Shown piece by piece: positions 1 to 5,800 of a stretch of 6,820 nt of DNA. The position numbers were made by a program, and so were the translations under genes. Position 1 is the stretch's first letter. The number at the start of each line of letters is the position of its first letter. This DNA is from an uncultured Bacteroidales bacterium (GTDB lineage Bacteria > Bacteroidota > Bacteroidia > Bacteroidales > Paludibacteraceae): contig CAKUYO010000074.1 in the NCBI GenBank assembly GCA_934716995.1, positions 1 through 6,820 of the forward strand. Reading direction: 5' to 3'. A model generated the notes under the pieces. It searched no databases and was not told where the DNA came from. It saw only the letters and a list, made by a program, of their open reading frames with translations.

Positions 1-79
1 TCAATATAAAATCAACCGAAGACCTCGAGAAAAATTGAATTTTATGACACCCGTTGAGTGTTTTTTCCAATTTTTTCGC

Positions 80-87
80 TAACTTTG
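80..87 (+). promoter_or_regulatory. Candidate upstream promoter -7 box (TAACTTTG)
   Basis: TAACTTTG is an exact match to the Bacteroidota -7 consensus TAnnTTTG and is followed by GCAC, as is the stronger box at 155-162. The upstream element is poor: the nearest TTG is at 54-56, 23 bases away, slightly longer than usual. It may be a second start point for the same leader, or a chance match in AT-rich DNA. Confidence 0.4.
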
Positions 88-130
88 CACTTGCTTGTTG
101 AATCTACGCTTTAAGAAAAATAAACCATAA

Positions 131-162
131 TTTGCATAATTAAGATATTTGCCGTATCTTTG
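131..162 (+). promoter_or_regulatory. Bacteroidota sigma-ABfr-type promoter for the leader and operon
   Basis: TTTG at 131-134 and TATCTTTG at 155-162 are separated by 20 bases. They match the known Bacteroides promoter (-33 TTTG/TTG and -7 TAnnTTTG) in sequence and spacing. Transcription would start near 167-170, giving an untranslated leader of about 330 bases before the ATG at 499. This is the best promoter in the window, and no comparable one was seen between the genes up to 5530, so it probably drives at least the first three genes. Confidence 0.8.
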
Positions 163-305
163 CACCCGAATCTGCGCTGGAGGGGATATGTCCTCGTTTC
201 AGGGTGGATTTTGACATATTGAATAGCGTTTATTGACGCTTTGTGTTTGACAACTCGAAAACTTCGCAACTTTTCATCAAACAGTCAGAAGCAAAGTAGC
301 AATAG

Positions 306-392
306 ATGCCTATGGGTATGACATACCTATACTGCGCCCGTTCAGGTGCGGTGTGTCGTCATATCAGCGTAGGTTTCCTGTTGTTTATTTGA
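306..392 (+). CDS. Possible 28-codon leader peptide inside the structured RNA
   Basis: ATG at 306-308 opens 28 codons ending at TGA 390-392, with an in-frame TAG immediately upstream at 303-305. The product begins MPMGMTYLYC and ends GFLLFI. Methionines at codons 3 and 5 are alternative starts. The frame spans both inner hairpins, and its stop codon lies in the 3' strand of the helix 279-289/388-398, so ribosomes finishing it would open that helix. No ribosome-binding site is visible, which is uninformative in Bacteroidota. It may simply be an open frame in a conserved RNA. Confidence 0.3.
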   Translation: MPMGMTYLYCARSGAVCRHISVGFLLFI

Positions 393-406
393 CTGTTTAA
401 GGTAAT

Positions 407-455
407 GCGAAGACCTCGAGTTGTAAGTAAGCAACACGAGGTCTGCGCTTTCTTT
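407..455 (+). terminator. Terminator-like hairpin before the first gene (attenuator arm)
   Basis: The arm 407-423 (gcgaagacctcgagttg) pairs with 432-448 over 17 positions with two mismatches and an 8-base loop. The stem is followed directly by TTTCTTT at 449-455. It stands 43 bases before the start codon at 499, so it would terminate leader transcripts rather than end an upstream gene. Its 5' arm is shared with the closing helix of the leader, which makes conditional termination likely. The U-tract is interrupted by one C, so efficiency is uncertain. Confidence 0.65.
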
Positions 456-498
456 GTGCCTGTATGAGCCGATAATTAACCTACTAAATACAGAAAAT

Positions 499-1491
499 AT
501 GTCTCTTGTTAAAAATGTGGGTATAGGAAAAGATTCCTATACGAAAAACCGTGCCAGCGAGATCAACGACATTATCAAAGATCTGTTGCCCTATTTCCCT
601 GCCGGTACTATTGCTAAAGACCCGCAATCCGTTCCGTCTGGAATACAAGCGGGTGTGGATATCCCGTTAAGTATGCGTTCAGGTTTGGATGTCGCCGGTA
701 GTACCATTCTTGGCTCATTTTGCCCTTGCTGTCGGGGTTCGCTACATTGCACATTCCCCCTTACGCGCGAAATCATCTTCCGCCGTTTGGTGTTGATAGA
801 TTCCCTTTTCTCTACCAATACCAACAAAGGCTGCTATATCAAACAGAATATGGCAGATACCATTTACGATGCTTGCTATGATGTTGCTACTGGCACACAT
901 TCCGACTACACCTTAGCCAAGAAAGCAAGCGACTATATCCTGTGGACTATCAACTCACCTTCTGCGCCAACGCCTCAAGACCAAACCGTAATAAACGAGA
1001 TTAACACTTTGCTGTACAAAAAGTACACGTGGGTGAAAAACAAACCCGGTAATGCGCAGATGGAGTTGTCCCTTATGACCAAATACCTGCACTGGTTGGT
1101 AGAAAGTATGCACCTGACTAACCCTAAAGTTTATACCGAGGGGTTCCCTATCAAAGATAGTTTGGTCAATCAGATGCTGCCCAAAGTGTATAAACACCTG
1201 TTCGGAAACAAAGTGGGCAAACACAGTACATTTGCAGACTATACCAAAGCCCTATGGGACATTGCTTCCGCGTTGAAAGCAGCAGATCCTGCCCTTTGGT
1301 CTCGCCCCGATATGACCACCTTCCATATTTTGGATCTCTTTATGTGGCAACTCGGCAAAGTGTACAAAGCCAAAGGCGACTATACCCAACTATGGATGCC
1401 TCTAACGGAAACAGAGTTTACAAAAATGCTCAAAACAGGTGTTATTGCCCCTGAATTACAAAAGTTAGAAACTTTAGCCAAGAAACTATAA
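499..1491 (+). CDS. Unrecognised cytoplasmic protein, first gene of the operon
   Basis: The protein is 330 residues from ATG 499. I prefer this start because the in-frame TTG at 454 lies in the T-tract of the leader hairpin, while ATG 499 follows an A-rich stretch typical of Bacteroidota starts. There is no signal peptide or membrane segment, so it is probably cytoplasmic, unlike the next four products. Visible traits are a cysteine cluster Cys75-Pro-Cys77-Cys78 with His83 and Cys84, which could bind a metal or be redox-active. The C-terminal half looks helical, with the segment LDLFMWQLGK at about 278-287. I do not recognise the family and assign no function. It ends 13 bases before the GLUG protein gene, so the two are very likely co-transcribed. 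Its place directly behind the attenuator-like leader would suit a regulatory, modifying or assembly role, but that is inference from position only. Confidence 0.85.
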   Translation: MSLVKNVGIGKDSYTKNRASEINDIIKDLLPYFPAGTIAKDPQSVPSGIQAGVDIPLSMRSGLDVAGSTILGSFCPCCRGSLHCTFPLTREIIFRRLVLIDSLFSTNTNKGCYIKQNMADTIYDACYDVATGTHSDYTLAKKASDYILWTINSPSAPTPQDQTVINEINTLLYKKYTWVKNKPGNAQMELSLMTKYLHWLVESMHLTNPKVYTEGFPIKDSLVNQMLPKVYKHLFGNKVGKHSTFADYTKALWDIASALKAADPALWSRPDMTTFHILDLFMWQLGKVYKAKGDYTQLWMPLTETEFTKMLKTGVIAPELQKLETLAKKL

Positions 1492-1504
1492 ATATCCATA
1501 GATA

Positions 1505-3139
1505 ATGAAACGACTTTTCTTTTTTATTTGTGCGTTAGTGCTATTGTGTAGCCCCTCGTCTTTTGCGGCTGTCGAATGGGATGGCACATCTGCACCTTGG
1601 ACGAAAGGTACAGGTACAGAGACCGACCCATACCTTATCGAAACCCCGCAACACCTATCCTATTTGTCGGAGATGGTCAGCGCAGGCATTAATACCTACA
1701 AAGGCAAATATTTCAAGCAAGCCAAAGACTTTGATATGAAAAGTCTTGTTTTTACACCGATAGGGCTTTCTGCAACTTATCCTTTCAATGGAAAGTATGA
1801 TGGAAATAATAAAAGTATAGCCAACTTAAACATTTCAGGGGATAATGACAATAATTATATTGCATTGTTTGGCTATATTTCTAATGCTGCTATTCGCAAC
1901 GTAATTATAGAGGGTAATTTCAAAAGTACTGTTTCCTATCGTAATTATGCCGCAGGAATTGTTGCATACGGAATTAATACCAATGTCGATAATTGTAAGA
2001 ATAAATCTAATATCGCTATTTCTAGTAAATATGCAGCAGGTATTATGGGACAAGCCCAAGGCAAATGTGTTATAACAAATTGTTCTAATGTAGGCAATGT
2101 TAATTCCTCATATTATGCTGCGGGAATTGTAGGAATAGCAGGATATGAAAAAACTAATACAACGACAATTTATAATTGCTCAAACTATGGAAAAATTAGT
2201 TCTTTTTTTGAATCTTCTTATAGCGGAGGTGCAACTCCTATTGTTTGTTCAGGTGGAATTGTAGGTCGTGTTCAGGATACATGTGTTGTGGAGAAATGTT
2301 CAAACACAGATACGATATCATCTATAGGTCGAGCAACTTATTCTTCGGTAAAACCCCATACTTATTCTGGTGGTATAATTGGAAATGATGAGTATGGACA
2401 GAGTCGACTAAATGAATGTTTTAACATAGGTTCTATTTTATCTTCTACAACCGAATATGGTGCTTCTTCTTCAGGTGGAATTATTGGATATGGATATGTA
2501 GATGCTTGGAGTAAAAAAGGAGTTATTAATAATTGCTATGTCAGGTGCAATTATATATCGACTGCTACAAAATCTAGTGATGCAGGAGTTTATGGAATAG
2601 CAAATCGTCACTATACTATCACCAATTGTTACTTCGCAGGAGTCTTAAATGGAAACTATAAATATGGCATATGCAGCAATGCAAGTGCTGTAGGTAATTG
2701 TTATTTTAACTCCGATTGTGGAGCATCTACATCGTCCAAATATGGTACAGCCAAGACCACAGCGCAACTCAAATCTGCTTCTATGCCGATACTTCTCAAT
2801 GGATCAGAAACAGGTACTATATGGGTAATGGACACCAATAATTCCAATGATTGGTATCCTATATTCGGTTGGCAGGCAGCACCCACTTACAAGATTACTG
2901 CTACCTGTGATGACTCTCAAGGCTCTGTCAGTGGCGGTGGAAACTATAGTGAAGGCACCATAGTTACATTGACTGTTACTCCTAAAGAAGGTTATATGTT
3001 CTCAGGTTGGAGCGATGGCGACAAAACCAATCCTCGTTCCGTTACTGTGGGCACTGCTGATGCTACTTACACGGCTTTGTTTGTCAAAATGCGCTATGTT
3101 ATTACCGTGAACCAAGACTGCTCTGTCAACGTTCAATAA
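1505..3139 (+). CDS. Secreted GLUG-repeat beta-helix protein with C-terminal InlB-type B-repeat
   Basis: The protein is 544 residues. A Sec signal peptide covers about 1-21 (KR, hydrophobic core, cleavage after SSFA). Residues 25-60 follow the familiar entry module of this family (PWTKGTGTETDPYLI and the QHLSYLSEM region). Residues about 90-405 form imperfect GLUG-type turns of a right-handed beta-helix. Each carries GGI(V/I)G- or AAGI-like steps and an Asn/Lys/Glu-Cys step, with cysteines at 164, 193, 225, 265, 305, 344, 375 and 399. A cap (TTAQLKSASMP, then WYPIFGW) follows. One full divergent B-repeat lies at about 460-525 (YKITATCDD, FSGWSDGDKTNPR, ATYTALF). The protein then stops after only the first strand of another repeat (YVITVNQDCSVNVQ). 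No T9SS sorting domain is present. The role is probably surface adhesion or binding. The helix core is strikingly AT-rich compared with both ends of the gene. The next gene begins 12 bases downstream. Confidence 0.93.
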   Translation: MKRLFFFICALVLLCSPSSFAAVEWDGTSAPWTKGTGTETDPYLIETPQHLSYLSEMVSAGINTYKGKYFKQAKDFDMKSLVFTPIGLSATYPFNGKYDGNNKSIANLNISGDNDNNYIALFGYISNAAIRNVIIEGNFKSTVSYRNYAAGIVAYGINTNVDNCKNKSNIAISSKYAAGIMGQAQGKCVITNCSNVGNVNSSYYAAGIVGIAGYEKTNTTTIYNCSNYGKISSFFESSYSGGATPIVCSGGIVGRVQDTCVVEKCSNTDTISSIGRATYSSVKPHTYSGGIIGNDEYGQSRLNECFNIGSILSSTTEYGASSSGGIIGYGYVDAWSKKGVINNCYVRCNYISTATKSSDAGVYGIANRHYTITNCYFAGVLNGNYKYGICSNASAVGNCYFNSDCGASTSSKYGTAKTTAQLKSASMPILLNGSETGTIWVMDTNNSNDWYPIFGWQAAPTYKITATCDDSQGSVSGGGNYSEGTIVTLTVTPKEGYMFSGWSDGDKTNPRSVTVGTADATYTALFVKMRYVITVNQDCSVNVQ

Positions 3140-3151
3140 ACCCAACACACA

Positions 3152-3709
3152 ATGCAACAACAATTTATACGATATTTCTGTAGTGGTTTGGCTCTCTGTT
3201 TGTGTGGAATAGTGCCTGCTTATGCTGACCATATCCTGACTATTGGCGCTTCCGAGTGCTCCACACTCCAAACCCAATCCGTGCCGGATGGTGCAACCGT
3301 AGTATTGGAAGCCAAACCTTCGGCGGAAAATCTGTTTATCCGCTGGAATGACGGCAATACAGATAACCCGCGCACAATCGCTATACAGTCAGATGCAACC
3401 TACAAAGCCATTTTCGGAACGTCAGACGATGTACTTACTACGTGGCATACCCTGACAATATCGGCAACGGAGTGTGCAACTCCTTTGGTAAAGAAAGTCC
3501 CCGATGGTGCCACGTGCGAACTGCACGCAGTTCCCGAACCTACTTGTGGAAAGTTCCTCCGATGGTCAGACGGCAATACCGATAATCCTCGTTCCATTGT
3601 GGTTACAGGCGATGCTACCTATACGGCAGAGTTTGCCCCAAAACAATACACCATTACCGCCACAGCAGACGCCCCTGACACTGGTGTTGTAACCATCATT
3701 GCAGAATAA
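3152..3709 (+). CDS. Small secreted protein with two divergent InlB B-repeats
   Basis: The protein is 185 residues. A signal peptide covers about 1-25, with cleavage after AYA. Two B-repeats of 63 residues follow at about 26-88 and 99-161, joined by a ten-residue linker. They share (H)xLTIxAxEC, VPDGAT, RW(N/S)DGNTDNPR and DATY(K/T)A(I/E)F. The last 24 residues begin a third repeat (KQYTITATADAPDTG) but stop after its first strands. There is no enzymatic motif, sorting domain or lipobox, so it should be exported to the periplasm and needs another route or a partner to reach the surface. Such repeats are stalk or spacer modules in adhesins, and a protein made of almost nothing else is unusual. 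It follows the GLUG gene by 12 bases and precedes a 126-base gap. Its incomplete C-terminal repeat matches what the next protein lacks at its N-terminus. Confidence 0.9.
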   Translation: MQQQFIRYFCSGLALCLCGIVPAYADHILTIGASECSTLQTQSVPDGATVVLEAKPSAENLFIRWNDGNTDNPRTIAIQSDATYKAIFGTSDDVLTTWHTLTISATECATPLVKKVPDGATCELHAVPEPTCGKFLRWSDGNTDNPRSIVVTGDATYTAEFAPKQYTITATADAPDTGVVTIIAE

Positions 3710-3710
3710 A

Positions 3711-3772
3711 TTAACGTCTAATTAACGGAAATTAACGGAGAATTTTAATGGTTCTTTAATGGTAATTAATGG
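3711..3772 (+). repeat. Six phased TTAAYGG-like motifs between two genes
   Basis: TTAACGT at 3711, TTAACGG at 3722 and 3732, and TTAATGG at 3745, 3756 and 3766 begin 11, 10, 13, 11 and 10 bases apart, close to one DNA helical turn each. They fill the first half of the 126-base gap between two secreted-protein genes. The remainder up to 3835 is A-rich, with a small near-palindrome (ggagaactcc) at about 3792-3801. They could be operator sites on one DNA face, or a decayed microsatellite. No matching promoter box was seen beside them. Confidence 0.6.
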
Positions 3773-3835
3773 AGTAAAATGAATCTCAGTAGGAGAACTC
3801 CAAGTTATATGGATAACAAAAAATAACTACAAATA

Positions 3836-4732
3836 ATGAAAAAACTCTTTTCTATTTTCTTAATGGCGTTGTGCGCTGTCGCTACAGTCCAAGCCGACCG
3901 ATTGGTGGTGGATTGTGGGCGCACGGTCAAACTCACCGCCACCCCCGCCACAGGCTATCATTTCCTTCGCTGGAACGACCTCAATACCGACAACCCGCGT
4001 ATCATCAGCCCGACGGAAGACGCTACCTATACGGCGTTCTTCGCTATCAATCAGTACACCGTCATCTTTCAGAACTATGATGGCACCGAGTTGCAGAAGG
4101 AAACCCTCAACCACGGCGATGCCGTCAGTTACAAGGGCACAACTCCTTCCAAACCCGCTACGGCGCAGTACACCTACACTTTCTCGGGTTGGAGTCCGAA
4201 TGTAGAATATACCGCCACGGCGGATGCTACCTACATCGCTCAGTTCGACCAAACCACCAACAAGTACACCATCACCTTCCGCAACTGGGACGGCACCGTC
4301 CTCGAAGCCAAGGAGTGGGAGTACGGCACCCTGCCTTCCTACAGCGGTACGCCTACCCGCCCTGCCGATGCCGAGCATACCTACACTTTCTCGGGCTGGG
4401 ACAAGACCGTCTCGACAGTAACTGGCGAGGCAACCTATACCGCCCGGTACAACGGCACCACCAACTCCTACACCCTCACCACCTCGGGCGAGCACGGTAC
4501 CACCACGGGCGACGGCACCTACCTCTACGGTAAGCAGGTTACCATCACCGCCACAGCGGACGCTTGCTACGAGTTCGTTCAATGGAACGACGGCGACACC
4601 CGTGCCACCCGCGAGGTTACCGTTACCGGCAATGCCACCTATGTGGCTACGTTCCGCAAGGTGCAGTACACCATCACTGTTCAGTCTGACAACTCTGCCC
4701 AAGGCTCCGTCAGCATCACGGCAATGCCGTAA
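3836..4732 (+). CDS. Secreted protein of tandem Listeria-Bacteroides/InlB repeats
   Basis: The protein is 298 residues with a signal peptide at about 1-20 (KK, hydrophobic core, cleavage after VQA). The mature chain opens in mid-repeat: residues 21-69 contain VDCGRTVKLTATP, FLRWNDLNTDNPR and DATYTAFF, but lack the usual first beta strand. Two Listeria-Bacteroides (Flg_new-like) repeats follow at 70-137 and 138-205 (YTVIFQNYDGT, YTITFRNWDGT, TYTFSGW). A divergent InlB repeat covers 206-273 (FVQWNDGDTR, NATYVATF). Each of these three units is 68 residues long. Residues 274-298 start another repeat (YTITVQSDNSAQGSVSI) and stop. There is no T9SS tail or lipobox. It is probably an extended spacer or adhesive stalk. 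The next gene starts 6 bases after its stop, so the two are translationally close. GC content is much higher than in the GLUG gene: the 60 bases from 4261 hold 36 G or C. Confidence 0.93.
   Translation: MKKLFSIFLMALCAVATVQADRLVVDCGRTVKLTATPATGYHFLRWNDLNTDNPRIISPTEDATYTAFFAINQYTVIFQNYDGTELQKETLNHGDAVSYKGTTPSKPATAQYTYTFSGWSPNVEYTATADATYIAQFDQTTNKYTITFRNWDGTVLEAKEWEYGTLPSYSGTPTRPADAEHTYTFSGWDKTVSTVTGEATYTARYNGTTNSYTLTTSGEHGTTTGDGTYLYGKQVTITATADACYEFVQWNDGDTRATREVTVTGNATYVATFRKVQYTITVQSDNSAQGSVSITAMP
4172..4395 (+). repeat. In-frame 17-base direct repeat in the repeat protein
   Basis: The 17-base string acctacactttctcggg occurs at 4172-4188 and 4379-4395, 207 bases (69 codons) apart. It encodes TYTFSG in two neighbouring Listeria-Bacteroides repeats. 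Recombination between the copies would delete or duplicate one repeat unit in frame. Confidence 0.75.
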
Positions 4733-4738
4733 TCCGCT

Positions 4739-5530
4739 ATGAAACGCTTGCTGATTTTCTTTCTGTGCACATTGAGCGTGTGTACCCTCCGTGCGGAGGG
4801 TACGCCGCTCGCTATGCGTGTGGACTGCGGCAACTGGGTGCAACTCACTGCTACACCCTATACCGACTACCATTTCGTGGAGTGGAACGACCACAACACC
4901 GACTCCGTGCGGCATATACAAGTCACCGAAGACGCCTCCTATATCGCTTTCTTCGCTTCCAACTGTGAGGAGTATGCCAACTGGCCTGTGGTCGCGCTCT
5001 ACGACTGGCTTCTGATGCTCAACGTGCAGGCAATCAACGGGATGGGCTATTACGTAGCCCCCTCTTCCGTAACATGGTACCGTGTCGTCGGCGAACCCGA
5101 TGATATGCACAACGCTTTCCCGCAGGACGACCAACCCGTCGCCACGGGCTACTATCTCACCCTTGCGCAGAACCTGTCGGGTACGGGCGACTACTATGCC
5201 GTAGCCGATGTGTCCGATGCTCAAGGTATGCTCTGCGACGGACTCATGCGCTCCACCATCGTCCGTTATGCCCATTCTGTGCAACGCCACAGGGTGGCAC
5301 TCCGCCCCAACCAAGCCTTTGCGGGGGAACCGATGCACCTGACAGGTCTCGACCCCGCCGAAGAAACCGCCATCCGCGTCTATAGTGCTACGGGGCAGTT
5401 GCTTGCTACCTATACCTCTGTTGGCACCGATACCTACCTGCTCCAAGCCGCTTATGTGGCGGGCTGTTACTCGGTGCGTGTCGAGAGCCCCTCTCTCAGC
5501 GAAACACTCCGTTATATCGTCAAGAAATGA
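4739..5530 (+). CDS. Secreted half-B-repeat protein with T9SS-type C-terminal sorting domain
   Basis: The protein is 263 residues with a signal peptide at about 1-19 (KR, hydrophobic core, cleavage after LRA). Residues 20-72 are a B-repeat without its first strand (MRVDCGNWVQLTATP, FVEWNDHNTD, DASYIAFF), nearly the same head as the preceding protein. Residues 73-185 form a separate domain (YDWLLMLNVQAIN, VTWYRVVGEPDDM, GDYYAV). I have seen this domain type near the C-terminus of Bacteroidota surface proteins, but I cannot name its function. Residues 186-263 resemble the type IX secretion sorting domain: LRPNQAFAGEPMHL, IRVYSATGQLL, a GCYSVRV strand and a basic end (YIVKK). Known cargoes lose this tail on reaching the surface and are attached to LPS or released. 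It is the only member of the operon with such a tail, so it may anchor the others. The gene lies 6 bases after its neighbour, and a hairpin follows. Confidence 0.92.
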   Translation: MKRLLIFFLCTLSVCTLRAEGTPLAMRVDCGNWVQLTATPYTDYHFVEWNDHNTDSVRHIQVTEDASYIAFFASNCEEYANWPVVALYDWLLMLNVQAINGMGYYVAPSSVTWYRVVGEPDDMHNAFPQDDQPVATGYYLTLAQNLSGTGDYYAVADVSDAQGMLCDGLMRSTIVRYAHSVQRHRVALRPNQAFAGEPMHLTGLDPAEETAIRVYSATGQLLATYTSVGTDTYLLQAAYVAGCYSVRVESPSLSETLRYIVKK

Positions 5531-5550
5531 CAATATGTTTGTTTCAAAGC

Positions 5551-5569
5551 GCGGTGCATGTTGCACCGC
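5551..5569 (+). terminator. Probable terminator hairpin after the surface-protein operon
   Basis: The arms gcggtgca (5551-5558) and tgcaccgc (5562-5569) pair perfectly over 8 bp with a 3-base loop, 20 bases after the stop codon. The T-rich stretch starts only at about 5578, so this is not a classical intrinsic terminator. It may instead mark an mRNA 3' end. Its position at the close of the gene set supports the call. Confidence 0.5.
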
Positions 5570-5608
5570 AAGACAGGTTTTATAGGTTTTGTTTTATCCG
5601 TTTTCGTT

Positions 5609-5769
5609 ATCTCGAACTTATATTAACGTCAGTTCGATATAGTCAGAATGCATACTTTTCCGCCGTAGGCGAATAAGATTTAAGGCAATTTATGGCTGCA
5701 AAAAAACAAAGATTTACTTGGATTTCTTGCCCAAAGGGCAAAGGAATTTTTATCTTGAACTTATGTTAA
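5609..5769. repeat. Intergenic element bounded by an 18-base imperfect direct repeat
   Basis: ATCTCGAACTTATATTAA (5609-5626) and ATCTTGAACTTATGTTAA (5752-5769) match at 16 of 18 positions and frame 125 bases. Inside are TCGAAC/GTTCGA (5612-5617/5632-5637) and the hairpins cgcc-gta-ggcg (5661-5671) and ttgccc-aaa-gggcaa (5727-5741). No gene is seen. It may be a small repeat element or the regulatory region of the next gene. No transposase or clear terminal inverted repeats are present. Confidence 0.5.
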
Positions 5770-5800
5770 ATTATCATTGCCGTTTGTTGAATTCATGTTT

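Larger units (their letters stand above)
168..455 (+). ncRNA. Structured 5' leader RNA with mutually exclusive folds (attenuator or riboswitch-like)
   Basis: Two small hairpins come first: 180-184/191-195 and 225-229/236-240. A long rod helix can then form from 250-258/416-424, 262-268/406-412, 269-273/399-403 (one G-U), 279-289/388-398 (one G-U) and possibly 290-294/381-385. It encloses a hairpin at 311-318/324-331 and a smaller one at 335-339/345-350. The 3' strand of the closing helix (406-424) is also the 5' arm of the hairpin 407-423/432-448, which is followed by TTTCTTT. Both folds cannot exist together, so the rod would act as an antiterminator. I do not assign a known riboswitch family. 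A free-standing stable RNA ending near 455 is the main alternative, and a ligand or protein partner cannot be read from the sequence. Confidence 0.7.

Noticed and set aside
168..455. 6S RNA or tmRNA
   Set aside because: The long rod helix recalls 6S RNA, but its 3' strand doubles as a terminator arm and the RNA leads directly into a gene. No tRNA-like ends or CCA are present for tmRNA.
454..498. TTG start 15 codons upstream of the first long gene
   Set aside because: The TTG is in the T-tract of the leader hairpin. ATG 499 is a better start, preceded by an A-rich stretch.
1505..5530. One long gene broken by frameshifts into four pieces
   Set aside because: Each piece begins with its own complete signal peptide and a normal short intergenic spacer, so they are separate genes and not decay products.
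3860..5566. 568-codon open frame on the minus strand
   Set aside because: It lies opposite two + strand genes that have signal peptides, recognisable B-repeats and a T9SS-like tail. Its product lacks domain features, and the frame is open because of GC-rich codons on the other strand.
5727..5758. Promoter for the barrel gene (TTG, 21 bases, TATCTTGA)
   Set aside because: The -7 match is imperfect and the proposed -33 TTG sits inside a hairpin, so the support is too weak to list.
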